From Aquabacterium lacunae (GTDB taxonomy: Bacteria; Pseudomonadota; Gammaproteobacteria; Burkholderiales; Burkholderiaceae_C): a stretch of DNA of 64,000 nucleotides. The DNA lies in contig NZ_SIXI01000003.1 of NCBI RefSeq assembly GCF_004310865.1, positions 124,001 through 188,000 of the forward strand, given 5' to 3'. The notes under the pieces are model-generated. The model saw only the letters and a list, made by a program, of their open reading frames with translations. It was not told the DNA's origin and did no database searches. The position numbers and the translations under genes were made by a program. Below, piece after piece: positions 53,479 through 62,833 of the stretch (the stretch's first letter is position 1; every line of letters begins with the position of its first letter).

Positions 53479-54669
53479 ATGAGTGCCCCGCATCGCCCCG
53501 ACGCCGCCGTGGCCCAGGCCACCACCCTGCCCGACAGCCCCCTGGCCCGCCTGATCGCCGACGAAATCCGCCAGCGTGGCGGCTTCATGCGCTTCGAGCG
53601 CTACATGGAGCTGGCCCTGTACACGCCCGGGCTGGGCTACTACAGCGGCGGGCGACGCGTGCTGGGCCAGGGCCCGCAAGACGGCAGCGACTTTGTCACC
53701 GCCCCTGAAATGAGCCCGCTGTTCGGCCAGGCCGTGGCCGCGCAACTGGCGCAGGCGCTGGAGGTGACCGGCACCGACCAGCTGTGGGAGTTTGGCGCGG
53801 GCACCGGCGCCCTGGCCGAGCAGCTGCTGGGCGAGCTGGGCGACCGCATCCAGCGCTACACCATCGTCGACCTGTCGGGCACGCTGCGCGAGCGCCAGCA
53901 CGAACGCCTGGTCAAGGCGCACCCGGCGCTGGCGCACAAGGTGGTGTGGGCCGACACCCTGCCCGACCGCTTCGAGGGCGTGATCGTGGGCAACGAGGTG
54001 CTCGACGCCATTCCCGTGCACCTGCTGCATTTCGACGGCCAGCAATGGCGCGAACGCGGCGTGACCCTGGCGCCCGACAGCACCGATGCGCACCCCGTGT
54101 TCGCCTGGGCCGAGCAAGAACTGCCCGAGGGCGTGCGCCCGCCCACCGAACAGCCCGACAGCGTGTTCGTGCCCGGCACCGTGGTCGAAACCCATGGCCC
54201 GGCCGAAGCCTTCGTGGCCACGCTGGCGCAGCACATGGACAAGGGCGCGGCCTTCTTCATCGACTATGGCTTTCCGGCCGACGAGTTCTACCACCCGCAA
54301 CGCACGGGTGGCACCCTGATGTGCCACCAGGCCCACCGCGCCGACCCCGACCCGCTGGACCAGGTGGGCGCCAAAGACATCACCACCCACGTGAACTTCA
54401 CGGGCGTGGCGCTGGCGGGCCAGGAGGGCGGCTGGACCGTGCTGGGCTACACCAGCCAGGCCCATTTCCTGATGAACTGCGGCCTGCTGAACCTGCTGCC
54501 CCCACCGGGCGACACCCTGAACGCGGCCCAGATCAAGGCCACGGCCGCCGTGCAGAAGCTGCTGGGCGAACACGAAATGGGCGAGCTGTTCAAGGTGGTG
54601 GGCTTCGTCAAGGGCGACTGGTTCGACGCCCTGGGCTTTTCACGGGGTGATCGCACCCACCTGTTGTGA
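53479..54669 (+). CDS. SAM-dependent methyltransferase, MidA/NDUFAF7-like
   Basis: 396 residues. Gly-rich SAM motif LWEFGAGTGALAEQLL with preceding DFVTAPEMSPLFGQ; then VGNEVLDAIPVHLL and FFIDYGFPADEFYHPQRTGGTL. This is the MidA (NDUFAF7) family, protein-arginine methyltransferases in mitochondria; the bacterial role is unclear. It is divergent from the SDR-folB pair and 57 bp upstream of lpxC. Confidence 0.87.
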   Translation: MSAPHRPDAAVAQATTLPDSPLARLIADEIRQRGGFMRFERYMELALYTPGLGYYSGGRRVLGQGPQDGSDFVTAPEMSPLFGQAVAAQLAQALEVTGTDQLWEFGAGTGALAEQLLGELGDRIQRYTIVDLSGTLRERQHERLVKAHPALAHKVVWADTLPDRFEGVIVGNEVLDAIPVHLLHFDGQQWRERGVTLAPDSTDAHPVFAWAEQELPEGVRPPTEQPDSVFVPGTVVETHGPAEAFVATLAQHMDKGAAFFIDYGFPADEFYHPQRTGGTLMCHQAHRADPDPLDQVGAKDITTHVNFTGVALAGQEGGWTVLGYTSQAHFLMNCGLLNLLPPPGDTLNAAQIKATAAVQKLLGEHEMGELFKVVGFVKGDWFDALGFSRGDRTHLL

Positions 54670-54726
54670 CAAGGCCAATGCCCTGCGCGCAGGACAGACC
54701 TTGAACGAAACGCGATAATCTGGGCC

Positions 54727-55662
54727 ATGCTGCAACAACGCACCCTGAAATCGCTGACCCGCGCCGTGGGCGTGGGTCTGCACAGCGGCCAGCGGGTCGA
54801 GATGACCCTGCGCCCGGCGCCGGTCAACACCGGCATCGTGTTCCGCCGCGTTGACCTGCCCAACCCGGTCGACATCCCGGTCACGCCGGCCTCGGTGTGC
54901 GACTGCCGCATGGCCACCACCATTTCCCCCGGTGGTGACCCGGGCGCAGCCAAGGTCAACACCATCGAACACCTGATGTCGGCCTGTTGCGGCCTGGGGC
55001 TGGACAACCTCTACGTGGACATCACCGCCGAAGAGGTGCCCATCCTCGATGGCTCGTCGGCAGCATTCGTGTACCTGCTGCAAAGCGCCGGCATCGAACT
55101 GCAGAAGGCGCCCAAGCGCTTCTTGCGCGTCAAGCGCCCGGTGGAATACCGCGAAGGCAGCGGCGCCAGCCTGAAGTGGGCCCGCCTGGAGCCCTACCAC
55201 GGCTACAAGCTCACCTTCGAGATCGACTTCGACCACCCGGCCGTGGACCAGACCGGCCAGTGCGTGGAGTTCGATTTCTCCAGTGGCCAGTACAAGCGCG
55301 ACATCGCCCGCGCCCGCACCTTCGGCTTCACGAAGGACGTGGAGATGATGCGCTCGCGCGGCCTGGGCCTGGGTGCCAGCATGGACAACGCCATCGTGGT
55401 CGATGACTACCGCGTGCTCAATGGCGACGGCCTGCGCTATGACGACGAGTTCGTGAAGCACAAGATCCTGGACGCCATCGGTGACCTGTACGTGGCAGGC
55501 TTTCCGCTGCTGGCGCACTACAGCGCCTTCAAGTCGGGCCACGCGCTGAACAACCTGCTGCTGCGCGAGCTGCTCAAGCAGGAAGACGCTTACGAGATCG
55601 TCACCTTCGAAGACAAGGCCAAAGCCCCGCGCGGCATGGCCGAACTGGCTCCGGCCTGGTAA
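54727..55662 (+). CDS. lpxC: UDP-3-O-acyl-N-acetylglucosamine deacetylase
   Basis: 311 residues with the two-domain LpxC fold. Zn ligands: the His in TIEHLMSA (His82), the His in [10 protein letters not shown] (about 239) and the Asp of the same motif; catalytic His in SGHALNN (about 267). GVGLHSG (His19) opens the protein. First committed step of lipid A synthesis. A short two-helix membrane protein gene follows 6 bp later. Essential core gene. Confidence 0.97.
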   Translation: MLQQRTLKSLTRAVGVGLHSGQRVEMTLRPAPVNTGIVFRRVDLPNPVDIPVTPASVCDCRMATTISPGGDPGAAKVNTIEHLMSACCGLGLDNLYVDITAEEVPILDGSSAAFVYLLQSAGIELQKAPKRFLRVKRPVEYREGSGASLKWARLEPYHGYKLTFEIDFDHPAVDQTGQCVEFDFSSGQYKRDIARARTFGFTKDVEMMRSRGLGLGASMDNAIVVDDYRVLNGDGLRYDDEFVKHKILDAIGDLYVAGFPLLAHYSAFKSGHALNNLLLRELLKQEDAYEIVTFEDKAKAPRGMAELAPAW

Positions 55663-55668
55663 GACCCC

Positions 55669-55857
55669 ATGGTGGCCCTGCTGCGATTTCTGGTGCTGGG
55701 CCTGGTCCTGGCCTTCGTGTTCTGCGTGATCATGGGGCGCCTGACCGGCCAGCCCGTGTGGCGCGAGCGGGGCATGAACGTGCTCAAGTGGGGCGTGGTG
55801 CTGGCCATGATTGCCTTCGGCGGGTTCATCTTGCGGCGCGCTGCCTTGTTCATGTGA
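55669..55857 (+). CDS. Small two-helix membrane protein
   Basis: 62 residues, almost wholly two transmembrane helices (about 5-25 and 40-60) linked by a polar turn with WRERGMNV. It starts 6 bp after lpxC and has the same base use, so it is probably real and co-transcribed. No family recognised. Confidence 0.6.
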   Translation: MVALLRFLVLGLVLAFVFCVIMGRLTGQPVWRERGMNVLKWGVVLAMIAFGGFILRRAALFM

Positions 55858-55999
55858 GGCGATCACTTCAGCCGCTGGACCGAGACACAGTGCGCAAGCC
55901 CCAGGCAGGTGTGGCAGCCTGACACAGGGTGAACCCTGACGCGCCGACAAACCCCCGTGCCTAGCATGGTGAAAACCTCTCCCCTGGAAGGCGATCACC

Positions 56000-57913
56000 A
56001 TGAACTACGCTGAGCTGCACCGTCGATCGATCACCGAACGCGACGCTTTCTGGCGCGAACAGGCCACCCGCATCGACTGGGCCACGCCGCCGGGCGACGG
56101 GCACGAGGCCATCTGCGACGCCAGCCAGCCCCCCTTTGCCCGCTGGTTCCCGGGCGCCACCACCAACCTGTGCCACAACGCGGTCGACCGCCACGTGGGC
56201 CCGCGTGGTGACCAGCCGGCCCTGACCTACGTTTCCACCGAGACGAACCAGGAACGCACCTGGACCTTCCGCGAGCTGCACCAGGAGGTGCAGACCATGG
56301 CCGCCATCCTGCAGCAGCTGGGCGTGGGCCGTGGCGACCGCGTGCTGCTGTACATGCCCATGGTGCCCGAGGCCATCTTCGCCATGCTGGCCACGGTGCG
56401 GCTGGGCGCCATCCATTCGGTGGTGTTCGGCGGCTTCGCCAGTGCCTCGCTGGCCACCCGCATCGACGACGCCCGCCCCAAGGTGATCGTCACGGCCGAC
56501 GCGGGTTCGCGCGGCGGCAAGGTGGTGGCCTACAAGCCCCTGCTAGACGACGCCCTGCGCCTGGCCACGCACTCGGTTGATCACGTGCTGCTGGTGGACC
56601 GCGGCCTGGCCCCGGCCGAGCGGCAGGCCACGCGCGATGTCGATTACCTGCCCCTGCACGAACAACATCGCCAGGCCCACGTGGGCTGCACCTGGGTGGA
56701 CAGCACCCACCCCAGCTACATCCTGTACACCAGCGGCACCACCGGCAAGCCCAAGGGCGTGCAGCGCGACACCGGCGGCTATGCCGTGGCCCTGGCCACC
56801 TCGATGGACCTGATCTACCAGGGCAAACCGGGCGAAACCTTCTTCTGCACCAGCGACATCGGCTGGGTGGTGGGCCACAGCTACATCGTCTATGGCCCGC
56901 TGGTGGCCGGCATGCGCACCGTGGTGTACGAGGGCCTGCCCACCTGCCCCGACGCCGCCGTGTGGTGGTCGCTGGTCGAAAAGTACCAAGCCACGGTGAT
57001 GTTCTCGGCGCCCACGGCCATCCGGGTGCTGAAAAAGCAGGACCCCGAATGCCTGAAGCGGCACGACCTGTCGTCGCTCAAGCACCTGTTCCTGGCGGGT
57101 GAACCGCTGGACGAGCCCACCGCCCGCTGGATCAGCGACGCCATCGGCAAGCCCATCATCGACAACTACTGGCAGACCGAAACCGGCTGGCCCATCCTGA
57201 GCGTGGCCCATGGCGTGGAGCCCGGCTTCCCCACGCGCTTCGGCTCGCCTGGCGTGCCCATGCCCGGCTTTGACGTGCAGCTGCTCGACGACAGCACCGG
57301 CCAGCCCATCACCACGCCCGATACCAAGGGCGTGGTCACCATCTCGCACCCCTTGCCGCCCGGCTGCCTGCAAACGGTGTGGGGCGACGACGCCCGCTTT
57401 GCCAAGACCTACTGGAGCAGCTTCCCGCAGCGCCAGCCCATGGCCTACAACACCTTCGACTGGGGCATCCGGGATGCCGACGGCTACTATTTCATCCTGG
57501 GCCGCACCGACGACGTCATCAACGTGGCCGGGCACCGCCTGGGCACCCGCGAGATCGAAGAAGCCGTGAGCGGCCACAGCGCCGTGGCCGAGGTGGCCGT
57601 GGTGGGCGTGGCCGACAGCCTCAAGGGCCAGGTGCCGGTGGCCTTTGCCGTGCTGCGCGACGCCAGCCGCGCCGCCACGCCCGAACTGGCCCAGGCCCTG
57701 CAGGCCGAGATTTTCAAGACGGTCGACCAGCACCTGGGCGCCGTGGGTCGCCCCAGCCGCGTGGTGTTCGTGAACGTGCTGCCCAAGACCCGCTCGGGCA
57801 AGCTGCTGCGCCGCGCCATCCAGGCCGTGTGCGAAGGCCGTGACACGGGTGACCTGACCACCATCGAGGACCCGACCGCGCTGGCGCAACTGAAGGAGCG
57901 CTGGGGCGGTTGA
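56000..57913 (+). CDS. prpE: Propionyl-CoA synthetase (AMP-forming)
   Basis: 637 residues of the acetyl/propionyl-CoA synthetase family. ATP loop YTSGTTGKPKGV, A5-type YWQTETGWP, hinge Asp in FILGRTDDVINVAGHRLGT, catalytic Lys region PKTRSGKLLRR. Family-specific opening (RRSITERDAFWREQA) agrees with PrpE. It activates propionate with ATP and CoA for the methylcitrate cycle. A G9 run follows its stop at 57942-57950. Confidence 0.9.
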   Translation: MNYAELHRRSITERDAFWREQATRIDWATPPGDGHEAICDASQPPFARWFPGATTNLCHNAVDRHVGPRGDQPALTYVSTETNQERTWTFRELHQEVQTMAAILQQLGVGRGDRVLLYMPMVPEAIFAMLATVRLGAIHSVVFGGFASASLATRIDDARPKVIVTADAGSRGGKVVAYKPLLDDALRLATHSVDHVLLVDRGLAPAERQATRDVDYLPLHEQHRQAHVGCTWVDSTHPSYILYTSGTTGKPKGVQRDTGGYAVALATSMDLIYQGKPGETFFCTSDIGWVVGHSYIVYGPLVAGMRTVVYEGLPTCPDAAVWWSLVEKYQATVMFSAPTAIRVLKKQDPECLKRHDLSSLKHLFLAGEPLDEPTARWISDAIGKPIIDNYWQTETGWPILSVAHGVEPGFPTRFGSPGVPMPGFDVQLLDDSTGQPITTPDTKGVVTISHPLPPGCLQTVWGDDARFAKTYWSSFPQRQPMAYNTFDWGIRDADGYYFILGRTDDVINVAGHRLGTREIEEAVSGHSAVAEVAVVGVADSLKGQVPVAFAVLRDASRAATPELAQALQAEIFKTVDQHLGAVGRPSRVVFVNVLPKTRSGKLLRRAIQAVCEGRDTGDLTTIEDPTALAQLKERWGG

Positions 57914-58030
57914 GCCCCCCCGCGAACGCGGGCCCCATTGCGGGGGGGGGACACCAGGAAAAGCACCCCCAATGGCATCACGGTTCTTTACATTCCAACC
58001 CATTCGAAACCGAGTGGGGAGAACCTGTTC

Positions 58031-59764
58031 ATGCCGTTGCTGTCACACGCACGGGCGCCTTGGGCCGCCCTGACCCTGTCTGCCCTGCTGAGCGCATGCG
58101 GCGGCGGAGGCTCGCCGGCCTCGGTGACGCCCAGCAGCCAGGGTGAAGCCCCGGCGGCCCCCGTGAATACCGAAGCCGCAGCAGGCACCTTGGTGCTGGT
58201 CGATGCCGGCACGTCACAAGTCAGCGTGGGCAGCTACAGCCTGACCGACAACGCCTCGCGCTTGAACCGCGCTTACTACACCACGATCGGGGTCCTGGAA
58301 ATCAGCGGGGTTGAAACCAAAACCTTCGAAACCTCGGTGGCGTACATGCAGGGCAACCCCGAACGCTACGTCATCTCCTGGACCCGGAAATCGCCCGACC
58401 GTCGCCTATACGGCTGTGCAGGCAAGGGCTGGCTGACGGGCGAACTGGCGCAACTTGCCTTCGAATTCAGCGACAGCCGCATCGCCAACCTGCCGCTGTG
58501 TGACGCCACCATCGCACTGGATGCCGACAGGCGCGAGGCGCGATTCACCAGCATGACACTGGGCACACAAGCCAGCGGCGGTGAAAAGGTGCGCACCAGC
58601 GTGAACTTCAGCTGGCAGGCGCCCGTGGGCATCAGCCCGATCATGGACACTGGCAATTCGGGCTCCGGATCAGGCGGCACATCCACCGGCACATCCACCG
58701 GCACTGCCAGCACCGTACCGCCCGCCACCCTGCAACTCAAGGGCGCCGACCTGCTCAGCGGTACCGTGAACACGGTGCGTCTGTTCGGTGACCCGTATGC
58801 CACCTCTGGCTTGTTCGGGGCCGGCAGCGTCACGATGCAGGCGGCGCAACTCACCACCGATTTTTACCGTCGCGTGGCCGTGGCGGTGAACCCGCTGCAA
58901 CCCAACCAGTACCTGGTGCTGGTGCGCCTGGGCAACACCGTGACCGGCTCCAACCAACGGGTCGAGCGCGACTACGTGTGCCGCAGCGCCGACTGGTCAG
59001 ATGCCGAGTTCGAACAAACAGGCATGGCAGGCACGCCCTACAGCAGGCCCTGCAGCGGCACCGCCGAGTTCACACGGGTACCCGACGGCTGGGAGGTGCA
59101 GATGAACCAGCTGGTGGTGCCAGAAGCATCGGGCACCAGCACAGCCCTGACCGTGTCCATGAACACCGGGTGGGTGGACCAAAACCGCAACATATCGGAA
59201 TACAGCAGTGTCATGGGCATGTTCCTCGAAGCCAATCTGCCCCTGCCTGACGGAGTGATCGTCAGCGACTCGGTCGGTAGTGCTAAAACGCCTGCACTCG
59301 ACAGTGGTCAGTACCAGCTGGCCCCCCAATCGTCTGGATTCAGCCAGCCCCAGATCATCGAGAGCTCGGCCGGCGAATCCCTAGCGTGGCGCCCTGTCGA
59401 CTTGCAGGGTGCCCCCCCCGTCGCGCTGGGCCTGGTTCACAGCGCATCCAACCCGAAGGACTTCGTGCTGTACCTGCGCAGCACGGCCAGCCCAACCGAT
59501 TGGCTGCTTGCTTGCCGTTCAGGCGAAATCTCAGACACTCGGGCAATGGAGCTGATGCAGGCACTGGTGGACTACATCGGCGGCACGCTGTCGCGAGTGG
59601 TCGACCCGTGCCCAGAAGGCGTCAGCTTTGACCCGAACACAGAGCGCCTGCGCGTCGCAGGAGTGCGCCTGACGCACAACGCCCGGTCAAGGCCCTCAGG
59701 CCCATGGATTCAGGTGCAGTCGGCAGTGCTGGGCGCCAACGTGAACATCGGGCCGAACCGGTGA
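58031..59764 (+). CDS. Lipoprotein with three tandem Cys-pair repeats
   Basis: 577 residues with lipobox LLSAC (about 22-26), then a Gly/Ser/Thr linker (GSGSGGTSTGTSTG) between the first and second parts. Three repeats of about 170 residues can be aligned by their Cys pairs and following strands: YGCAGKGW ... LCDATIALDADRREARFTSM; YVCRSADWS ... PCSGTAEFTRVPDGWEVQM; LACRSGEI ... PCPEGVSFDPNTERLRVAG. Each pair probably forms a disulfide. No family recognised; likely a surface or periplasmic protein. GGGGAG precedes the ATG at 58031. Confidence 0.8.
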   Translation: MPLLSHARAPWAALTLSALLSACGGGGSPASVTPSSQGEAPAAPVNTEAAAGTLVLVDAGTSQVSVGSYSLTDNASRLNRAYYTTIGVLEISGVETKTFETSVAYMQGNPERYVISWTRKSPDRRLYGCAGKGWLTGELAQLAFEFSDSRIANLPLCDATIALDADRREARFTSMTLGTQASGGEKVRTSVNFSWQAPVGISPIMDTGNSGSGSGGTSTGTSTGTASTVPPATLQLKGADLLSGTVNTVRLFGDPYATSGLFGAGSVTMQAAQLTTDFYRRVAVAVNPLQPNQYLVLVRLGNTVTGSNQRVERDYVCRSADWSDAEFEQTGMAGTPYSRPCSGTAEFTRVPDGWEVQMNQLVVPEASGTSTALTVSMNTGWVDQNRNISEYSSVMGMFLEANLPLPDGVIVSDSVGSAKTPALDSGQYQLAPQSSGFSQPQIIESSAGESLAWRPVDLQGAPPVALGLVHSASNPKDFVLYLRSTASPTDWLLACRSGEISDTRAMELMQALVDYIGGTLSRVVDPCPEGVSFDPNTERLRVAGVRLTHNARSRPSGPWIQVQSAVLGANVNIGPNR

Positions 59765-59810
59765 GGCTGAGCGGTCAACGCATCGTTGACCGCACCTCAC
59801 AGCCAAGGCT

Positions 59811-61064
59811 TCACAACGCCACCTGGTGGATCACCTCCCGCACCCGCGGATAGATCTCGTTCTGCCAGCGTCGGCCGCTGAACACGCCATAGTGGCCGAC
59901 GCCGGTCTGCACATGGTGGTTGCGCAGGTAGGGCCGCACGCTGGTGCACAGGTCTTGCGCGGCCACGGTCTGGCCGACCGAGCAGATGTCGTCTCGCTCG
60001 CCTTCCACCGTGAACAGCGCTGATTTGCGGATGGCCCGGGGCTCGACCCTCTCGCCGCGGAAGGTCAGCTCGCCGCGGGGCAGGTCGTAGGTCTGGAACA
60101 CCTTGTTCACGGTCTGCAGGTAGAACTCGGCCGGCAGGTCGGCCACGGCGAAATACTCTTCGTAGAAGGCCTTGACCGAGGCGGCCTTGTCGTGCTGCCC
60201 ATCGCGGATCTGCACGGCCAGGTCGTCAAAGGCCTTGAGATGGCGGCCCATGTTCATGCTCATGAAGGCCGTGAGCTGCACGAAGCCAGGGTACACCTGC
60301 CGCCCTGCGCCCTTCTGGGTGGCCGGCACGGTGTGGATCATGTTCTCTTCGAACCAGCCAATGTCGCGGCTGGTGGCCAGCTCGTTCACCGAGGTGGGGT
60401 TCACGCGGCAATCAATGGGGCCGGCCATCAAGGTCACGCTGCGGGGCTGGGCCGGGTGGTTGTCTTGCGCCATCACGGCGGCGGCGGCCAGCGAGGCCAC
60501 GCAGGGCTGGCAGATCGCCATCAGGTGAGCCCCCGGGCCCATCTTGGCCAGGAATCGGATCAGGTGGTCGGTGTAGTCGTCCAGGCTGAACTCGCCATGT
60601 CGCAGGGGCACGTCACGGGCGTTGTGCCAGTCGGTGATGTACACGTCGTGGTCTTGCAGCAAGGTGCGCACGGTGTCGCGCAACAAGGTGGCGAAGTGGC
60701 CCGACATGGGCGCCACCAGCAGCACGGGCGGCTGGGCCAGCGCACGGTCTTTGCGGAAGTGCAGCAGCGTGCCGAAGGGCGTGCTCATCACGGCCTCTTC
60801 TGAAATGCCGCATTCCAGGCCGTTGCTCACCACCGAGGCAATGCCGTAATCGGGGCGGGTGTGGGTCAGGCGCCAGCGCGAGAACACCTCGCTGGTGGCG
60901 GCCAGGCTGCGCGTCAGCACGCCCCCAGCGAACATTTCGCGCCAGCTGGGCACGCCCTCTGCGGGTGCGGGCAACACATGGTGCAACCAGTCGGCCCCCT
61001 GGCGGGCCATCAGGCGCCAGGGCTCCATGAACATGTGCTGCGCGTCGTAGGCGGCGTAAAGCAT
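59811..61064 (-). CDS. phaZ: Intracellular polyhydroxyalkanoate depolymerase
   Basis: 417 residues. The lipase-box-like AICQPCVA holds the nucleophile Cys185, as in Ralstonia intracellular PhaZ (Cys instead of Ser). Opening MLYAAYDAQHMFMEPWR and the C-terminal GVGHYGVFSGRRWQNEIYPRVREVI are family hallmarks. It releases 3-hydroxybutyrate from PHB granules. ATG at 61064; the GST gene is divergent, with 137 bp between start codons. Confidence 0.92.
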   Translation of the reverse strand: MLYAAYDAQHMFMEPWRLMARQGADWLHHVLPAPAEGVPSWREMFAGGVLTRSLAATSEVFSRWRLTHTRPDYGIASVVSNGLECGISEEAVMSTPFGTLLHFRKDRALAQPPVLLVAPMSGHFATLLRDTVRTLLQDHDVYITDWHNARDVPLRHGEFSLDDYTDHLIRFLAKMGPGAHLMAICQPCVASLAAAAVMAQDNHPAQPRSVTLMAGPIDCRVNPTSVNELATSRDIGWFEENMIHTVPATQKGAGRQVYPGFVQLTAFMSMNMGRHLKAFDDLAVQIRDGQHDKAASVKAFYEEYFAVADLPAEFYLQTVNKVFQTYDLPRGELTFRGERVEPRAIRKSALFTVEGERDDICSVGQTVAAQDLCTSVRPYLRNHHVQTGVGHYGVFSGRRWQNEIYPRVREVIHQVAL

Positions 61065-61201
61065 GCGATCCCCAATCAGACATCTGACAGGGTGTTCTGC
61101 AAGATGCAGGCCAAGCCACCTGCCGGTGCACGGCGCACTGCCTTGGCACGTGGCTTGCTCACCATCAAGGTGCCGAGACGAGACACCCACGCCCACGCAC
61201 C

Positions 61202-61975
61202 ATGAGCACCACCACTGCAACGCGCAAAGCTGCGGCCACGAAGCCGGCGGCCAAGAAGTCTTCCACCCGGACGACCGCACGGCCCGCGGCCAGCGCCAAC
61301 CAGGCGACGGTGCGGCCCACCGCCCGGGCGGTGCTCACCATCACCAGCAAGAACTACTCGTCGTGGTCCTTGCGCGGCTGGTTGCTGACCCGCTTCTCGG
61401 GCCTGCCGTTCGAGGAAAACGTGCTGCCGCCCGATGACCCGTCGAACCGGGCCGACCTGCTGCTGCTGTCGTCGTCGATCCGTGTGCCCGACCTCAAGGT
61501 GGGCGATGTGCATGTGTGGGACACCCTGGCCATTGCCGAATACCTCAACGAATGCTCTCCTGAAGCGCACCTGCTGCCGGCCGACCCCAAGGCACGCGCC
61601 CACTGCCGCGCCATCAGCGGTGAAATGCACTCGGGCTTTGCGTCGCTGCGTTCGGCCCTGCCCATGAACCTGCGGGCCCACTTCCCGAAGTTCAAGGTGT
61701 GGTCGCGCGCCCAGGCCGACATCGACCGCATCACCACCATCTGGCGTGAATGCCTGCAGGCCTACGGCGGCCCCTACCTGTTTGGCGCGCACCGCAGCAT
61801 CGCAGACGCCATGTACGCCCCGGTGTGCACGCGTTTCAGAACCTACGACGTCAAGCTTGATGCGGTGTGTGACGCCTACTGCGACACCATCCTGGCCATG
61901 CCCGAGATGAAGGAGTGGATCAAGGCGGCACAGGCCGAACCGGCCGACATCGACGAGCTCGATGTCGAGTTCTGA
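61202..61975 (+). CDS. Glutathione S-transferase with Lys/Ala-rich N-terminal tail
   Basis: 257 residues. The first about 42 residues are a basic low-complexity tail (KAAATKPAAKKSSTR type) like histone H1 tails. A thioredoxin-fold GST-N follows (LTITSKNYSSWSLRGWLLTRF with catalytic Ser/Tyr position, VPDLKVGDVHVWDTLAIAEYLNE) and a helical C-domain. The tail could bind DNA or polyanions, or may be a mis-extended start; no later ATG precedes the fold, so it is real if translated. Confidence 0.85.
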   Translation: MSTTTATRKAAATKPAAKKSSTRTTARPAASANQATVRPTARAVLTITSKNYSSWSLRGWLLTRFSGLPFEENVLPPDDPSNRADLLLLSSSIRVPDLKVGDVHVWDTLAIAEYLNECSPEAHLLPADPKARAHCRAISGEMHSGFASLRSALPMNLRAHFPKFKVWSRAQADIDRITTIWRECLQAYGGPYLFGAHRSIADAMYAPVCTRFRTYDVKLDAVCDAYCDTILAMPEMKEWIKAAQAEPADIDELDVEF

Positions 61976-62097
61976 GGGCTGGCGCCAGACAGGCACCACG
62001 GGCGGTGCGCGGCTGACAGGCAGATTCACGGCAAGTCCCGGCACAATGCGGGTTTGAACACACCGACTTGCGCCCGGCCCCGGGCGCGCCGCACCCC

Positions 62098-62814
62098 ATG
62101 AGCGCTGCCCCCACCCTGACCGACGCCGAGATCCACGAGATCGACGAACTCCTGGCCCTGGTGCCGGAACCCTACGAAACGCTGGACGCCGTCATCCTCG
62201 ATGGGTACCTGTGTGGCGTGCTGGTGCAGCCGGTGCAACTGCCCCCCGAGCAGTGGCTGCCGCCCATCTTCGGCACCGAAGGCATTCCCGAGGTGGGCCC
62301 CAAATGGAGCCAGAAGCAGCACGACCGCCTGGTCCAGCTGATCCAGCGCCGCTACGACGAGCTGCTGCACGGCATCCTGGAAGACGGCTGGTTCGACCCG
62401 CTGGTGCCTCTGGTGGAAGACGAAGACGGCCAGGTGCTGACCGGCAAGGACGCCTTCGAAGGCATCGGCTACTGGGTCGCCGGTTTCGAATGGGCCCTGG
62501 CCAACTTCCCGCAACTGGAAGAGGCGGCCCTGAGCGGCGTGCCTGACCTGCTCGACAGCCTGTGGCGTCACCTGCCCGATCAGGACGACACCCAGAAGGC
62601 CATGACCAAGGCCCTGGACGAAGAGCACCCGCTCAAGAACATGGACGAAGCCATCGAGGCCCTGGTGTTCGACGTGGTGGACCTGGCCGGCATCGGCATT
62701 GCCGAGCGCCACAAGGTGCAGCAGGTGGTGCGCGACCAGCCCAAGACCGGCCGCAACGACCCCTGCCCCTGCGGCAGTGGCAAGAAGTACAAGAACTGCC
62801 ACGGCGCCAACTGA
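62098..62814 (+). CDS. UPF0149/YecA family protein with C-terminal SEC-C motif
   Basis: 238 residues. UPF0149-like helical domain (about 15-200: [34 protein letters not shown]), then the SEC-C zinc motif [17 protein letters not shown] at the C-terminus. Such proteins are linked to SecA-type or ribosome-associated functions; precise role unknown. ATG at 62098. It is followed by a phosphoesterase, 19 bp later. Confidence 0.87.
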   Translation: MSAAPTLTDAEIHEIDELLALVPEPYETLDAVILDGYLCGVLVQPVQLPPEQWLPPIFGTEGIPEVGPKWSQKQHDRLVQLIQRRYDELLHGILEDGWFDPLVPLVEDEDGQVLTGKDAFEGIGYWVAGFEWALANFPQLEEAALSGVPDLLDSLWRHLPDQDDTQKAMTKALDEEHPLKNMDEAIEALVFDVVDLAGIGIAERHKVQQVVRDQPKTGRNDPCPCGSGKKYKNCHGAN

Positions 62815-62833
62815 GCGCAGGGGTGCCCCGGGT

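Noticed and set aside
57938-58030. Upstream extension of the lipoprotein gene starting MRGGD
   Set aside because: The lipobox requires the start at 58031, and a Shine-Dalgarno lies just before it.
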